NCBI GenBank assembly: GCA_001282665.1
Contig: LN874946.1
Span: 90,445-154,444, forward strand
DNA from: Clostridiales bacterium mt11
GTDB lineage: Bacteria > Bacillota > Clostridia > Tissierellales > Tepidimicrobiaceae
DNA: 64,000 nt
Direction of reading: 5' to 3'
Position numbers and translations under genes: made by a program. Below the pieces are notes generated by a model that worked only from the letters and a program-made list of their open reading frames with translations, had not been told where the DNA came from and searched no databases. Position 1 is the stretch's first letter. Every line of letters begins with the position of its first letter. Below, piece by piece: positions 44,444 through 52,598 of the stretch.

Positions 44444-44869
44444 ATGGATAGTATTAAAGAATTAGAAGAAATGATTGGAGAAGATATTTTATTAGTAGAT
44501 GGTGACTTCGTGAGGGCTTTAGACGGTGATTTTGAAGTCGTTACTGGGTTTGAATGTCTAGTTCAGGAAATTAAAAACGAGGTAATAACCGAACCAGGAG
44601 ATCTCTTTTACGATGAAAAATATGGGTATGGATTATTAAAGTTCATGCATGCTCAAGGAGATGAGTTGACTCAACTGGAATTAACAAATAGGATTCAGGA
44701 TAAGCTTTCACTTAATGAGTTTGTTGATCCAAATTCAATAGAAGTTGAAGTATTATTTTGGAATTTAGAAAGAATTAAAATCATCGTAAAGTTTGAAGCC
44801 ATGGGAGAAGCAGTTGAATTAGAAATTGATATTGCAGATAGAGTAAAAGTAGAGGTGGTGAATGTGTAA
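44444..44869 (+). CDS. Baseplate wedge protein, GPW/gp25 family (Mu gp46)
   Basis: The protein of about 141 residues has VQEIKNEVITEPGDLFYDEK, YGYGLLKFMH and EVEVLFWNLERIKIIVKF, matching GPW/gp25 wedge proteins. ATG 44444 overlaps the upstream stop region. It precedes the J-like gene, as in Mu and P2. Confidence 0.82.
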   Translation: MDSIKELEEMIGEDILLVDGDFVRALDGDFEVVTGFECLVQEIKNEVITEPGDLFYDEKYGYGLLKFMHAQGDELTQLELTNRIQDKLSLNEFVDPNSIEVEVLFWNLERIKIIVKFEAMGEAVELEIDIADRVKVEVVNV

Positions 44870-46008
44870 TGGATGAAAAAGAATTAGATGAAATATTACC
44901 AGTGCCTACCTTAGAGGAAATGCGTGAACAGATTGAAACAGAGCTTGAAGAGGATAACTTTAAGATAAAGAATTTAAGAAACGGGAAAATTTTTAAGGCT
45001 CTAGAAATGATTTTCTTGAAAGCCATAAACGAGCTTTACAAATTATTAAGGACTGTAGTGACACAGATTTTTATAACTGATGCTAAAGGGATTTGGCTTG
45101 ATATCAAAGCAGCAGATTTTGGAAGAAAAAGAAAAAATGCTATAAGAGCAGAGGGAAAAATAACGGTTGGAAGGAATAGTACAGATGGTCAAGCTAAAAT
45201 AATTAAAAAAGGCAATATATTTAAAACAGATATGGATATGTATGGCAAAGAATTAAGATATATTTCACAAGAAAATGTTGTGATGGACAAAGATGCTCTT
45301 AAAGTTTTAGTACCTGTTTTAGCAGAATCTCCTGGTGCTATATACAATGTTCCTCCGGGAATGATTAAATACTCTTTACAACATATTTCAGGAATAGATT
45401 ATATAACAAATGAAATAGATTGGTTAACAAGGGAAGGAACAGATACAGAAGAAGACGAATCGTTAAGGGAAAGAAGTATAAATGCTTGGGACGAGCTAGC
45501 AACACAACCAACCGCTGGAACATATAAGTCGCATATATCTAAAATTGAAGGTGTGGTTGTTGTAAATATTGATGACATGCACCCAAGAGGTCAAGGAACT
45601 ATAGATGTAGTAATAACGGGAGCAAATGGGCTTCCGACCGAAACCCTTCTTGAAAAAGTCAGAGAAAAAGCAGATGAAATAAAAGGCCCTTATGACAATG
45701 TTTTAGTCTATGGTCCTGATCCGACTTATCAGGATATAGATATCACTTTAATGATAGACAATATTTTCGGAGATGAAAACAAGATAAGACAAGAAGCAAT
45801 GAATGTAATAAGAAGTCTCTTTAAAGTATCTGAAGGTAACAAATTGAACAAATTATATAAGTCAAAAATCAATAGTGATTTAATGAGTATTGAGAATGTA
45901 GTAAATGTAGTAATAAACAAACCTCAAGAAGACATACTGCTTGATATGAGAAAAATAATAATGCCTGGGGAAATAACTCTGAATATTGTAAAGGAGAATA
46001 AACAATGA
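44869..46008 (+). CDS. Baseplate J-like protein (Mu gp47)
   Basis: The 379-residue protein shows GIWLDIKAADFGRKRKNAIR, PGAIYNVPPGMIKY, DEDESLRERS-type EEDESLRERSINAWDELATQ and PTAGTYKSHISKIEGV, all hallmarks of the baseplate J family. It overlaps neighbours by a base on each side. Confidence 0.93.
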   Translation: MDEKELDEILPVPTLEEMREQIETELEEDNFKIKNLRNGKIFKALEMIFLKAINELYKLLRTVVTQIFITDAKGIWLDIKAADFGRKRKNAIRAEGKITVGRNSTDGQAKIIKKGNIFKTDMDMYGKELRYISQENVVMDKDALKVLVPVLAESPGAIYNVPPGMIKYSLQHISGIDYITNEIDWLTREGTDTEEDESLRERSINAWDELATQPTAGTYKSHISKIEGVVVVNIDDMHPRGQGTIDVVITGANGLPTETLLEKVREKADEIKGPYDNVLVYGPDPTYQDIDITLMIDNIFGDENKIRQEAMNVIRSLFKVSEGNKLNKLYKSKINSDLMSIENVVNVVINKPQEDILLDMRKIIMPGEITLNIVKENKQ

Positions 46009-46952
46009 ATTTCTTGGAGTATCTATGGTACCTTGCACATAAGCCATTGAGAGTAAAAGAAGAATCTAAAAGTGATGTATATAAGTTTTTTAAACCTTTT
46101 GCAAAAATATTAGATAAAGCAAAAGAAAAGATATTTTTAGTCAGAAGACAAGCCTTAATAGGCACTGCAAGTGGTAAGGCATTGGATAAGCATGGCGAAG
46201 GTAGAAAAATAAAAAGATTTCCAGATGAAGATGATGAAGCATTTAGAAGGAGAATATTAGCAAAGCCTAAAATAGCAAAATTGGCTGGAACATACAATGG
46301 AATAGTTGAAACAATTAAAAGTTTAGGATATGAAGATGTGGAAATAATTCCACTATATAAAGAAGACCCTGAAAGATGGGCTGAATTTGTAATCTACTTG
46401 AAAGATGAAGTTAAATATAAAGATATTGATGTAATACACAATGAAGTAATAAAAGTAAAGCAAGCAAGTTCAAAGCCTAATTATGGCTTAGATTTACCAA
46501 GTACAATTGCAATAAAAACAGCAACGGAAACTTTCTATAGTAAGTATCCTCTTTGTAATACTATTTTATGTGGGGAATATCCATATACATCAACAATTGG
46601 AAGTCAGGTGAAAGTCAGTTTAGGACAAGGTATAAGGCAAGATTCACAAGAATACAGTTATCCTCTTGTTGGAGACATAAGAGTATCTGAAGATAAATAC
46701 AGTTACTACCGATATGCAGAACTAAAAGATGTACTAGCGGTAGCCAAAATCAAAAACGATGAAGGAGCACAAACTAAGGAATACGGTAGATGTGGGCAGA
46801 TAATAGCAGGACAATATCCTACAAAGGAGATACTAGCAAGAACCATAGTAATTAAAGCTGGATATTCAGGGAACGAGTCTATTCAAGAGAAAAACTATAA
46901 ACAAGTTTCTACGCTTAAGGCAGGAGAAAGGGTGGTGAATATACATGAATGA
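46005..46952 (+). CDS. Tail protein of P2 gpI/Mu gp48 type with C-terminal extension
   Basis: The first 150 residues (EDDEAFRRRILAKPKIAKLA, GTYNGIVETIKSLGY) are typical of the gpI/DUF2313 wedge partner. The remaining 165 contain repeated patterns (GEYPYTSTIGSQVKVSLGQG, RCGQIIAGQYPTKE) that likely bind the fibre. The ATG overlaps the J-like stop. Confidence 0.75.
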   Translation: MNFLEYLWYLAHKPLRVKEESKSDVYKFFKPFAKILDKAKEKIFLVRRQALIGTASGKALDKHGEGRKIKRFPDEDDEAFRRRILAKPKIAKLAGTYNGIVETIKSLGYEDVEIIPLYKEDPERWAEFVIYLKDEVKYKDIDVIHNEVIKVKQASSKPNYGLDLPSTIAIKTATETFYSKYPLCNTILCGEYPYTSTIGSQVKVSLGQGIRQDSQEYSYPLVGDIRVSEDKYSYYRYAELKDVLAVAKIKNDEGAQTKEYGRCGQIIAGQYPTKEILARTIVIKAGYSGNESIQEKNYKQVSTLKAGERVVNIHE

Positions 46953-47304
46953 ACCAATAAAGACAAAGTTGAAACTCGAGGAAGAATGGCTAAAGAAACA
47001 ACTTAGAATAGGGATTAATTCAATAGCAAAAGCAAAATACAAAATAAATGGCCAAGAAAAGGAAATAGACATTTATAAAAAAGTTATGGCGGAAGACGAG
47101 GCGAGGATATACCTTTATTTTGATGATAGTATTGAAGGTGAAATATCAGATATTATTTTAGTTGATGGCGATGGTGAATTCGCAACAAAACCTACAAAAA
47201 GTTTTATAAAATCAAAGGCTAAAGGGCACCTAATAAGATATAGATGCAGATTAGAGGAAGTGATAGTTGAGGACATGTCTAAAGATGAACAGGAAGCCGT
47301 ATAG
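46945..47304 (+). CDS. Hypothetical tail-region protein
   Basis: 119 residues starting MNEPIKTKLKLEEEWLKKQL, beta-rich (ARIYLYFDDSIEGEISDIIL). It follows the gpI-like gene with an 8-bp overlap and precedes the DGR. It may be a fibre attachment or chaperone protein; no family recognised. Confidence 0.6.
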   Translation: MNEPIKTKLKLEEEWLKKQLRIGINSIAKAKYKINGQEKEIDIYKKVMAEDEARIYLYFDDSIEGEISDIILVDGDGEFATKPTKSFIKSKAKGHLIRYRCRLEEVIVEDMSKDEQEAV

Positions 47305-47530
47305 ATTTATATGCACATATAAAGAGTTAAGTTGCATAATACCTAATCTATTTTATGAAATACTTCCCGTCTGCAATGAATGTAATGGTATTAAAAATAG
47401 TCTTATTATCAAAGGAAGGATAATAGGAACTGGTGAAATTGGGGTCTTAGAGATAAAAGAGAACGAATTTAATTTTTATGGAGATTCAAACTTAATAAAA
47501 GAAATTAGGGGAAAGAGGTGTCTTGTATAG
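47285..47530 (+). CDS. Small Cys-containing hypothetical protein directly before avd
   Basis: The protein of about 81 residues (MNRKPYRFICTYKELSCIIP) has a CNEC pair and a beta-rich end (GRIIGTGEIGVLEIKENEFN). It overlaps the gene before it and the avd gene after it, so it may be co-translated with the DGR accessory gene. No family recognised. Confidence 0.55.
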   Translation: MNRKPYRFICTYKELSCIIPNLFYEILPVCNECNGIKNSLIIKGRIIGTGEIGVLEIKENEFNFYGDSNLIKEIRGKRCLV

Positions 47531-47898
47531 GAAGAACTGTTGATACAAGAAATAAAGAGCTCACTGTACTTGTGAAAGCAAAGGAATTAGTAGACTATAC
47601 ATTAAATATTACAGATAATACAAAATATTTTCCTAAAAAAGCTAGATTTAGTTTTGTAAATCGAATGCAGAATTTAAGCATAGATATATGTACAGAGATT
47701 TTAAAAACCAATGAAATACCAATTAAATACAGAAGAGAGAATCAGATCAATATATTAAGTAATATCAAAGTGCTATTATTATTAGTAGAGCTTAGTTTAA
47801 ACAAAGGTTATATAAATGAACATCAATGCGAAATATGGACAAGAAAATGTTTAGATGTAAAATATTTAGTAGCAGCATGGATGAATAGAACTAGATAG
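47518..47898 (+). CDS. avd: DGR accessory variability determinant (Avd-like four-helix protein)
   Basis: The 126-residue helical protein (ELTVLVKAKELVDYTLNITD, FSFVNRMQNLSIDICTEILK, ILSNIKVLLLLVELSLNKGY) matches the four-helix-bundle family to which BPP-1 Avd belongs. It is basic, as expected for binding template RNA and the reverse transcriptase. GTG 47518 follows AGGGGAAAG. It stands 20 bp before the template repeat, the usual avd-TR-RT order. Confidence 0.85.
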   Translation: MSCIGRTVDTRNKELTVLVKAKELVDYTLNITDNTKYFPKKARFSFVNRMQNLSIDICTEILKTNEIPIKYRRENQINILSNIKVLLLLVELSLNKGYINEHQCEIWTRKCLDVKYLVAAWMNRTR

Positions 47899-47918
47899 TG
47901 AACTAGGGTATGGGCTAT

Positions 47919-48024
47919 TCTCCGAACTCCGGCAACTCCTACGATTCCCGCAATGTCAATTCGTCGGGTGGATTGAGTAACAACAATGCGTACAATGGCA
48001 ACAATGGGGTTCGTCCTGATTTGA
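47919..48024 (+). repeat. DGR template repeat (TR)
   Basis: These 106 bp align without gaps to the variable repeat at 49868-49973 (offset 1949). All 12 differences are at TR adenines (five A to G, six A to T, one A to C); 79 non-adenine positions are identical. In the VR reading frame TR has ten AAC/AAT codons, the codon choice that lets adenine mutagenesis reach most amino acids without stops. It lies in the 47899-48171 gap between avd and RT, which has no other gene; the spacer after TR belongs to the template RNA. Confidence 0.97.
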
Positions 48025-48171
48025 TGGAATACCGAGACTGAGTAGATATAATATCGAAAACAGTGGCCCATCCAACAAAGGAGCCTATATCCTGCCATAA
48101 AGGCGAAAACACGATTGCTGATGTAAGGGCTTCTTTAAAGACGTCTAAGCTATATACAGCAAGGAGGCTAT

Positions 48172-49203
48172 ATGAAGTACGAAGAAACATTTACATTTGA
48201 AAACTTATATAAATCTTATTTAAAGGCTAGAAAGGGAAAACGATGGAAAAATACAACTAAAAAATATGAGGCAAATGCATTGGAGTACACATATTTTTTA
48301 TACTATCAGCTAAATACAAAAACATATACACTTGGAGAATATAATGAGTTTTATGTTTATGAACCTAAAAAAAGACTAATTAAAAGTCTACCTTTCAAGG
48401 ATCGTGTGGTTCAGCATTGCCTTTGTGATTACTATTTAGAAGATGTTCTTGAACCACATTTCATATATGACAACTATGCTTCTAGAAAAAACAAGGGCAC
48501 GCATAAAGGGCTGGAAAGGCTTGAAGAGTTCTTAAGAAGATTTTATAGAAAAAGCAATATTAATGGATATGTATTAAAGTGTGATATTGCTAAATATTTT
48601 AATTCAATAGATCACGATGTCCTTAAAAGGTTATTAAAGAAAAAAGTAGATGAGGATGAATTAATGGAATTAATTGAAACGATAGTAGATAGCACTCCAG
48701 GGACAAGAGGAATACCTATAGGAAATCAAACTTCCCAATTATTTGCTATATATTATATGAGTGAATTTGACCATTATGTAAAAGAAAAGCTTAAAATTAA
48801 GTACTATATTAGATATATGGACGATTTTATATTGATATATGAAGACAAAGAATATCTAAAATATTGCAAAAATAAAATTGAAGAATATTTAAATGAGGAA
48901 CTTAAACTAGAACTTAATAAGAAAACACAAATTTTTCCTTTGAAAAATGGTATAGACTTCCTTGGGTTTCATACCTATATAACTTCAACAGGAAAGGTAG
49001 TAAGAAAAATAAGGAAAGACTCAAAGGAAAGAATGAAGAGAAAACTAAAAAAATTCAAGAAACTATATGATTGTGAACGAATTACAAAAGATAAGATAGA
49101 TGCCTCATACAATAGTTGGAAGGGACATGCTAAACATGGCAATTCATATCATTTAATTAGAGATATGGATGAGAAATATAATAGTATTTTCAAGAAGGAG
49201 TGA
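48172..49203 (+). CDS. DGR reverse transcriptase
   Basis: The 343-residue RT has the palm motif LKCDIAKYFNSIDHDVL (D138), IPIGNQTSQLFA (IGNQTSQ at 183-189, the SQ-type motif 4 of DGR RTs rather than the QGxxxSP of group II introns) and YMDD (215-218) within YIRYMDDFILIY. It ends with a basic thumb (RKDSKERMKRKLKKFKKLYD). It lacks maturase or endonuclease domains. It copies the TR RNA with adenine-specific errors. ATG 48172 follows AAGGAGG. Confidence 0.96.
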   Translation: MKYEETFTFENLYKSYLKARKGKRWKNTTKKYEANALEYTYFLYYQLNTKTYTLGEYNEFYVYEPKKRLIKSLPFKDRVVQHCLCDYYLEDVLEPHFIYDNYASRKNKGTHKGLERLEEFLRRFYRKSNINGYVLKCDIAKYFNSIDHDVLKRLLKKKVDEDELMELIETIVDSTPGTRGIPIGNQTSQLFAIYYMSEFDHYVKEKLKIKYYIRYMDDFILIYEDKEYLKYCKNKIEEYLNEELKLELNKKTQIFPLKNGIDFLGFHTYITSTGKVVRKIRKDSKERMKRKLKKFKKLYDCERITKDKIDASYNSWKGHAKHGNSYHLIRDMDEKYNSIFKKE

Positions 49204-49210
49204 TAAACGA

Positions 49211-51163
49211 ATGGCTAAATTACTAAGTTCTTTGCCTGTAGGTGCGAAGGTAAAAGACGTAGGTTCTAGGTATAACAATAAAGATATTATATTTACCATA
49301 GCAGCAAAAAAACATTCAGGGTACCCTACTAATAGTGTTACACTTATAACCGAAAGAATAATATCTCTTAAGTGTTTTGATGCTAAGGAAGCTAATAACC
49401 CGGATTCAAATAGAAAAAGCTATGGCAACAATAGGTACTTACATTCAAATATAAGACAATGGCTTAATTCTGATAAAGTATCATGGTATACTTCACAACA
49501 CAGTTATGATGCTCCGCCAACAGATGCTAACGTCTGGAGTAACTATAATGAATATGATCAAGAAAAAGGACTTTTAGCGTATTTAACTGATAATTTTAAA
49601 AATGCTATTCTACCAACAACGCTAAAGGTGGTTAAAAATACCGTAACTGATGGTGGAGGATATGAAACAGTAACAGACAAGGTATTTTTACCATCAAAAT
49701 TTGAGGTAGGTTTAGGAACAGAAAATGGAATAGAAGAAGGAGATATATTTCCGCTTTTCATTAATGATGAAAGCAGAAAAGCATACCCAACAGCTGAGGC
49801 GGTGGCTAACAGCGAATATACAAATAGTGGTTTAAGCTCAACACAACCTTGGTATTACTGGTTAAGGTCTCCGGACTCCGGCAGCTCCTACGTTTCCCGC
49901 GTTGTCATTTCGTCGGGTGGGTTGAGTTACTACAATGCGTACGATGGCAACTATGGGGTTCGTCCTGCTTTGAATCTGAAATCTGAAATCTTTGTATCTG
50001 ATAGTATGGATTCTGACGGTTGTTATATTATTCAATGGAACAATTCGCCTACAATTTCTGGGTCAGACCAAAATCTTGGGGATAAAAATACAAGCTTTGA
50101 AATTAGGTATCAAATAGATGATGTTGACACATCTGACACACTGACAATTAAAGAAAAAATAGATGGTACAGAAATAAAGGCTATTAGTCCAGCACAGAGA
50201 AAAAAGGAGTATATAATCAACATTGATACTTACTCTCTTTCACTCGGAACACATATAGTAACTATTGAGGTTACAGACAATAAAGGTGGAATAGCAAAAA
50301 GAAGTTACACATTCAAACGTGTTAATGCAGCACCAACAATTTCTGGGTCAGACCAGAATATTGGAGATAAAAACCAAGGTTTTCAAATTATTTACAATGT
50401 TGATGATCCAGACAGTGATGCGTTGACAGTTACTGAAAAAATCAATGGAAGCATTATAAGAACGCTAAACAATGCACCAAGGAATGAAGAATTAACAATA
50501 CTAATTACAAATGAACAACTATATTCATTACCCTTAAATTCTTCAAACACAATAACTATTGAAGCAAAAGACCCAAATGGTGGAGTGGCGTATAGAACTT
50601 TTACATTCAGAAGAACGAACACAGCACCCTCCATATCTGGAACAGATGATGAACTAGGAGTTATAATGGCACCATTTAGTAGAGAGTATGTAGTGACAGA
50701 TGTAGAAAACGATACGGTTGTAGTGAAAGAATTGATAGACAATAAAGTGGTAAGAACCTACGTTCCTGAACTTGGAGCTACAAATAAGTTTGAAATGCCA
50801 ATAGAAGAGTGGCATAAACTAACAAATGGTAATCATATTGTAAAAATTGAAGCTACAGATACAAATGGAGCTACGTCAGTAAGAATATTTCAGTTTGAAA
50901 GAAAAGAGGATAAAATAAAGTTTACATTAAAGAATCCATTTGAAACTGATATAAAAGCAACAAAAGTCCTGGTTACTCCATCATGGGTATTGCCAGAGGG
51001 AAGTATCCCCAAAATAGAAGCTTGTAATAATGCTTATGATGATGTGCCAACTTGGGAAGATATAACATCTCAAGTAACTCAAGGGAGACATTATAATTTT
51101 CTAAATGAAGCTAAATCAGCCGACAAATGGGGAATTAACATAAGGGTAACTGTAACTTTATAA
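49211..51163 (+). CDS. DGR target: variable tail-fibre/receptor-binding protein
   Basis: 650 residues from ATG 49211 (AAGGAG upstream). Residues 1-265 are a DUF6273-like domain (LLAYLTDNFKNAILPTTLKV, VFLPSKFEVGLGTENGIEEG, YYWLRSP, GVRPALNL), which shares the C-type-lectin-like fold used by other DGR targets. The variable repeat is codons 220-255, ending in GVRPAL. Residues about 275-575 are three Ig-like repeats beginning PTISGSDQNLGDK, PTISGSDQNIGDK and PSISGTDDELG. The last 80 residues form a separate domain. Located in the fibre region, it is probably the adhesin. The variable domain lies in the first half, not at the C-terminus as in BPP-1 Mtd. Confidence 0.93.
   Translation: MAKLLSSLPVGAKVKDVGSRYNNKDIIFTIAAKKHSGYPTNSVTLITERIISLKCFDAKEANNPDSNRKSYGNNRYLHSNIRQWLNSDKVSWYTSQHSYDAPPTDANVWSNYNEYDQEKGLLAYLTDNFKNAILPTTLKVVKNTVTDGGGYETVTDKVFLPSKFEVGLGTENGIEEGDIFPLFINDESRKAYPTAEAVANSEYTNSGLSSTQPWYYWLRSPDSGSSYVSRVVISSGGLSYYNAYDGNYGVRPALNLKSEIFVSDSMDSDGCYIIQWNNSPTISGSDQNLGDKNTSFEIRYQIDDVDTSDTLTIKEKIDGTEIKAISPAQRKKEYIINIDTYSLSLGTHIVTIEVTDNKGGIAKRSYTFKRVNAAPTISGSDQNIGDKNQGFQIIYNVDDPDSDALTVTEKINGSIIRTLNNAPRNEELTILITNEQLYSLPLNSSNTITIEAKDPNGGVAYRTFTFRRTNTAPSISGTDDELGVIMAPFSREYVVTDVENDTVVVKELIDNKVVRTYVPELGATNKFEMPIEEWHKLTNGNHIVKIEATDTNGATSVRIFQFERKEDKIKFTLKNPFETDIKATKVLVTPSWVLPEGSIPKIEACNNAYDDVPTWEDITSQVTQGRHYNFLNEAKSADKWGINIRVTVTL
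49868..49973 (+). repeat. DGR variable repeat (VR)
   Basis: The 106-bp homologue of TR lies within the target gene. Relative to TR it changes Asn codons to Asp, Ser, Val, Ile, Tyr, Tyr, Asp and Tyr and two Asp codons to Val and Ala, ten residue changes with one silent change. The 3' part after codon GGG, GTTCGTCCT, is identical to TR and is the likely homing-initiation segment. Confidence 0.97.
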
Positions 51164-51180
51164 TAAAGGTGGTGGAAGTA

Positions 51181-51543
51181 ATGGGAAAATATGAAATGAC
51201 AGAATGGGTGGATCATGTCACTGATGTTGAAACTGGGGAAGTAATACAAGAAGGAACCCCAGTTAGTGCTAGACTATTAAACAAGATGGAAAGAGGTATA
51301 TATGATGCAAATAATGAAACGGTTAAGAATACAAGTGATATAGTAAGTCTAGCGGTAGAGGTTGCTGTTCTTAAGAATGCTGCATTAAACAATTTCACAA
51401 ACAATGTTTTCTTTGAAAACTTTGATACGGTCGATAGTGTAAACATTGAAAGAGGTATATACGATCCCGTAAACAAAAGGTTATATGCTAGTAAAGATGA
51501 TAGAACAGCAACAATAAAAGGTTTCGGAGGTGCTTATGAATAA
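51181..51543 (+). CDS. Phage structural protein downstream of the fibre
   Basis: 120 residues starting MGKYEMTEWVDHVTDVETGE, a type common at the end of tail modules of clostridial phages (TEWxDHVxDxETGExIQEGTP). Possibly a fibre base or accessory component. GTGGTGG precedes ATG 51181. Confidence 0.75.
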   Translation: MGKYEMTEWVDHVTDVETGEVIQEGTPVSARLLNKMERGIYDANNETVKNTSDIVSLAVEVAVLKNAALNNFTNNVFFENFDTVDSVNIERGIYDPVNKRLYASKDDRTATIKGFGGAYE

Positions 51544-51695
51544 TGAAAGTCATAAATAAAAAGCAATTATCAGAAATAAAAGAAGAGAAGAAGGAAAAAT
51601 CAGAATTAGCACTTGCTGATATTTATGAAATATTAATAGAGATAGATGATAGGCTTACAGCAATAGAAGACAAAGTAAATGGAGGTGGAAAATAA
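51543..51695 (+). CDS. 50-residue coiled-coil late protein
   Basis: MKVINKKQLSEIKEEKKEKS then ALADIYEILIEIDDRLTAIE; helical with heptads. It overlaps the genes before and after by one base (TAATG). Probably a small tail-region accessory protein; no family recognised. Confidence 0.65.
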   Translation: MKVINKKQLSEIKEEKKEKSELALADIYEILIEIDDRLTAIEDKVNGGGK

Positions 51696-51847
51696 TGAAG
51701 GCTTGGAAAGTAAAGGCTTACGGTGTAGTAGTTAAGGCTGAAAAATGGGATTTAGAGCCCATAGAAGGTTCGATTAAAGAAGTAGTTCCGGAAGATTACA
51801 GGGTAGTGGTAGCTGAGTATATGTTGACAGGTGAAATTAAATTTTAA
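51695..51847 (+). CDS. 50-residue late hypothetical protein
   Basis: MKAWKVKAYGVVVKAEKWDL, beta-rich and coupled to the previous stop with GGAGGTGG upstream. It is the last gene of the late operon. No family recognised. Confidence 0.65.
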   Translation: MKAWKVKAYGVVVKAEKWDLEPIEGSIKEVVPEDYRVVVAEYMLTGEIKF

Positions 51848-51870
51848 AAAAGAATAATTATGTTAAAATA

Positions 51871-51907
51871 AAGGTAGCCAAAGTTGGTTTGGTTGCCTTT
51901 ATTTTTG
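51871..51907 (+). terminator. Late-operon terminator
   Basis: AAGGTAGCCAAA/TTTGGTTGCCTT stem (51871-51898) followed by TATTTTT, 24 bp after the last late gene. Confidence 0.8.
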
Positions 51908-51910
51908 AAA

Positions 51911-51951
51911 AATAACTTGCGAAAATTTGAAAAAATTTTTGCGAAGCCACA
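51911..51951. promoter_or_regulatory. Right attachment end (attR) with two presumed transposase sites
   Basis: Reading inward on the minus strand: TGTGGCTTCGCAAAAATTT, then ATTTTCGCAAGTTAT at 51926-51912. The two TTCGCAA cores are about 22 bp apart, as in adjacent Mu R1/R2 sites. The second is identical to 15909-15923. Confidence 0.65.
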
Positions 51952-51956
51952 TTAGG
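51952..51956. repeat. Right copy of 5-bp target-site duplication TTAGG
   Basis: TTAGG directly follows the prophage terminal CA and matches 15770-15774. Confidence 0.85.
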
Positions 51957-52184
51957 CATTTATATTTTAGGAAGGTTATAAGGAATTACTTAAGTGGTTA
52001 TACAGAAGAGAAATCAAGGTAAAAAAGTTAGTATTTATTTAAGGGTGCAGAGATGTATCAATGTAAGTATATGATAATTAATTTTTGTCAAAAATAAAAA
52101 ATTACAATTGGATTTAATAATTAAAGATTTAGTGTGATAATATGTGTTTTATTTCAAAGAATAAGATTAAATGAAATAAAATTC

Positions 52185-52212
52185 TTTACAGAGGTGGATT
52201 AATACATAAAAT
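52185..52212 (+). promoter_or_regulatory. Possible promoter of the V-ATPase operon
   Basis: TTTACA (52185) and TAAAAT (52207) with a 16-bp spacer, 50 bp before the first gene. The host stretch 51957-52259 is very AT-rich and holds nothing else that I can support. Confidence 0.4.
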
Positions 52213-52262
52213 GTAATTTTACAACAATTATATAAGGAGTATAATTATTTATTCATGAGGTG

Positions 52263-52586
52263 ATGAAAGTGGAAAATATAGTAGATAAGATAATTCAAAT
52301 CGATAAAGAGGCTTTAAATGTTAGAAAAAAGATAGAAGATATAAAAGAAGAAAAAGAAAAGAAACTAAAAGAAGAAATGTATAATTTGGAGGTGGAAATA
52401 ACAAGAAAGGCTGAAAAAGAAGGTGAAGGTATTTATAAAAGCATTGTAGCGAAAGGAGAAGTAAAATCAAAGGAACTTATAGAGAGAGCAGATTTTGTAT
52501 GTAAAGAAATGGAAGAGATATATAAAGATGAGAAAGAAAAGATAGAGACTGAACTTTTTAGACAAATATTTGGTATTAAGGAGTAG
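52263..52586 (+). CDS. V-type ATPase peripheral-stalk subunit (G/H-like)
   Basis: This 107-residue, almost wholly coiled-coil protein (VRKKIEDIKEEKEKKLKEEM) lies at the head of the V-ATPase operon. It is expected to pair with subunit E in the peripheral stalk. ATG 52263 or GTG 52269 could be the start. Confidence 0.8.
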   Translation: MKVENIVDKIIQIDKEALNVRKKIEDIKEEKEKKLKEEMYNLEVEITRKAEKEGEGIYKSIVAKGEVKSKELIERADFVCKEMEEIYKDEKEKIETELFRQIFGIKE

Positions 52587-52598
52587 GGAATTGAAACT

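Larger units (their letters stand above)
15775..51951 (+). mobile_element. Mu-like transposable prophage, 36177 bp
   Basis: Both ends are resolved by sequence. The left end reads TGTTGATTCGCA, and the right end read inward on the other strand is TGTGGCTTCGCA, matching at 9 of 12 positions. Both are flanked by TTAGG. Size equals Mu (about 37 kb). Gene content follows Mu: leftward repressor, rightward MuA, MuB, Gam, GemA, Mor, then terminase, portal, head, contractile tail, baseplate and fibres. The structural set appears intact, and an IS110 copy in the early region is the only visible lesion. Extra cargo includes a DGR and a leftward moron. Confidence 0.95.

Noticed and set aside
48172..49203. 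Reverse transcriptase as a group II intron or retron RT
   Set aside because: Motif 4 is IGNQTSQ, there is no maturase or HNH domain, and a TR/VR pair with adenine-only differences is present.
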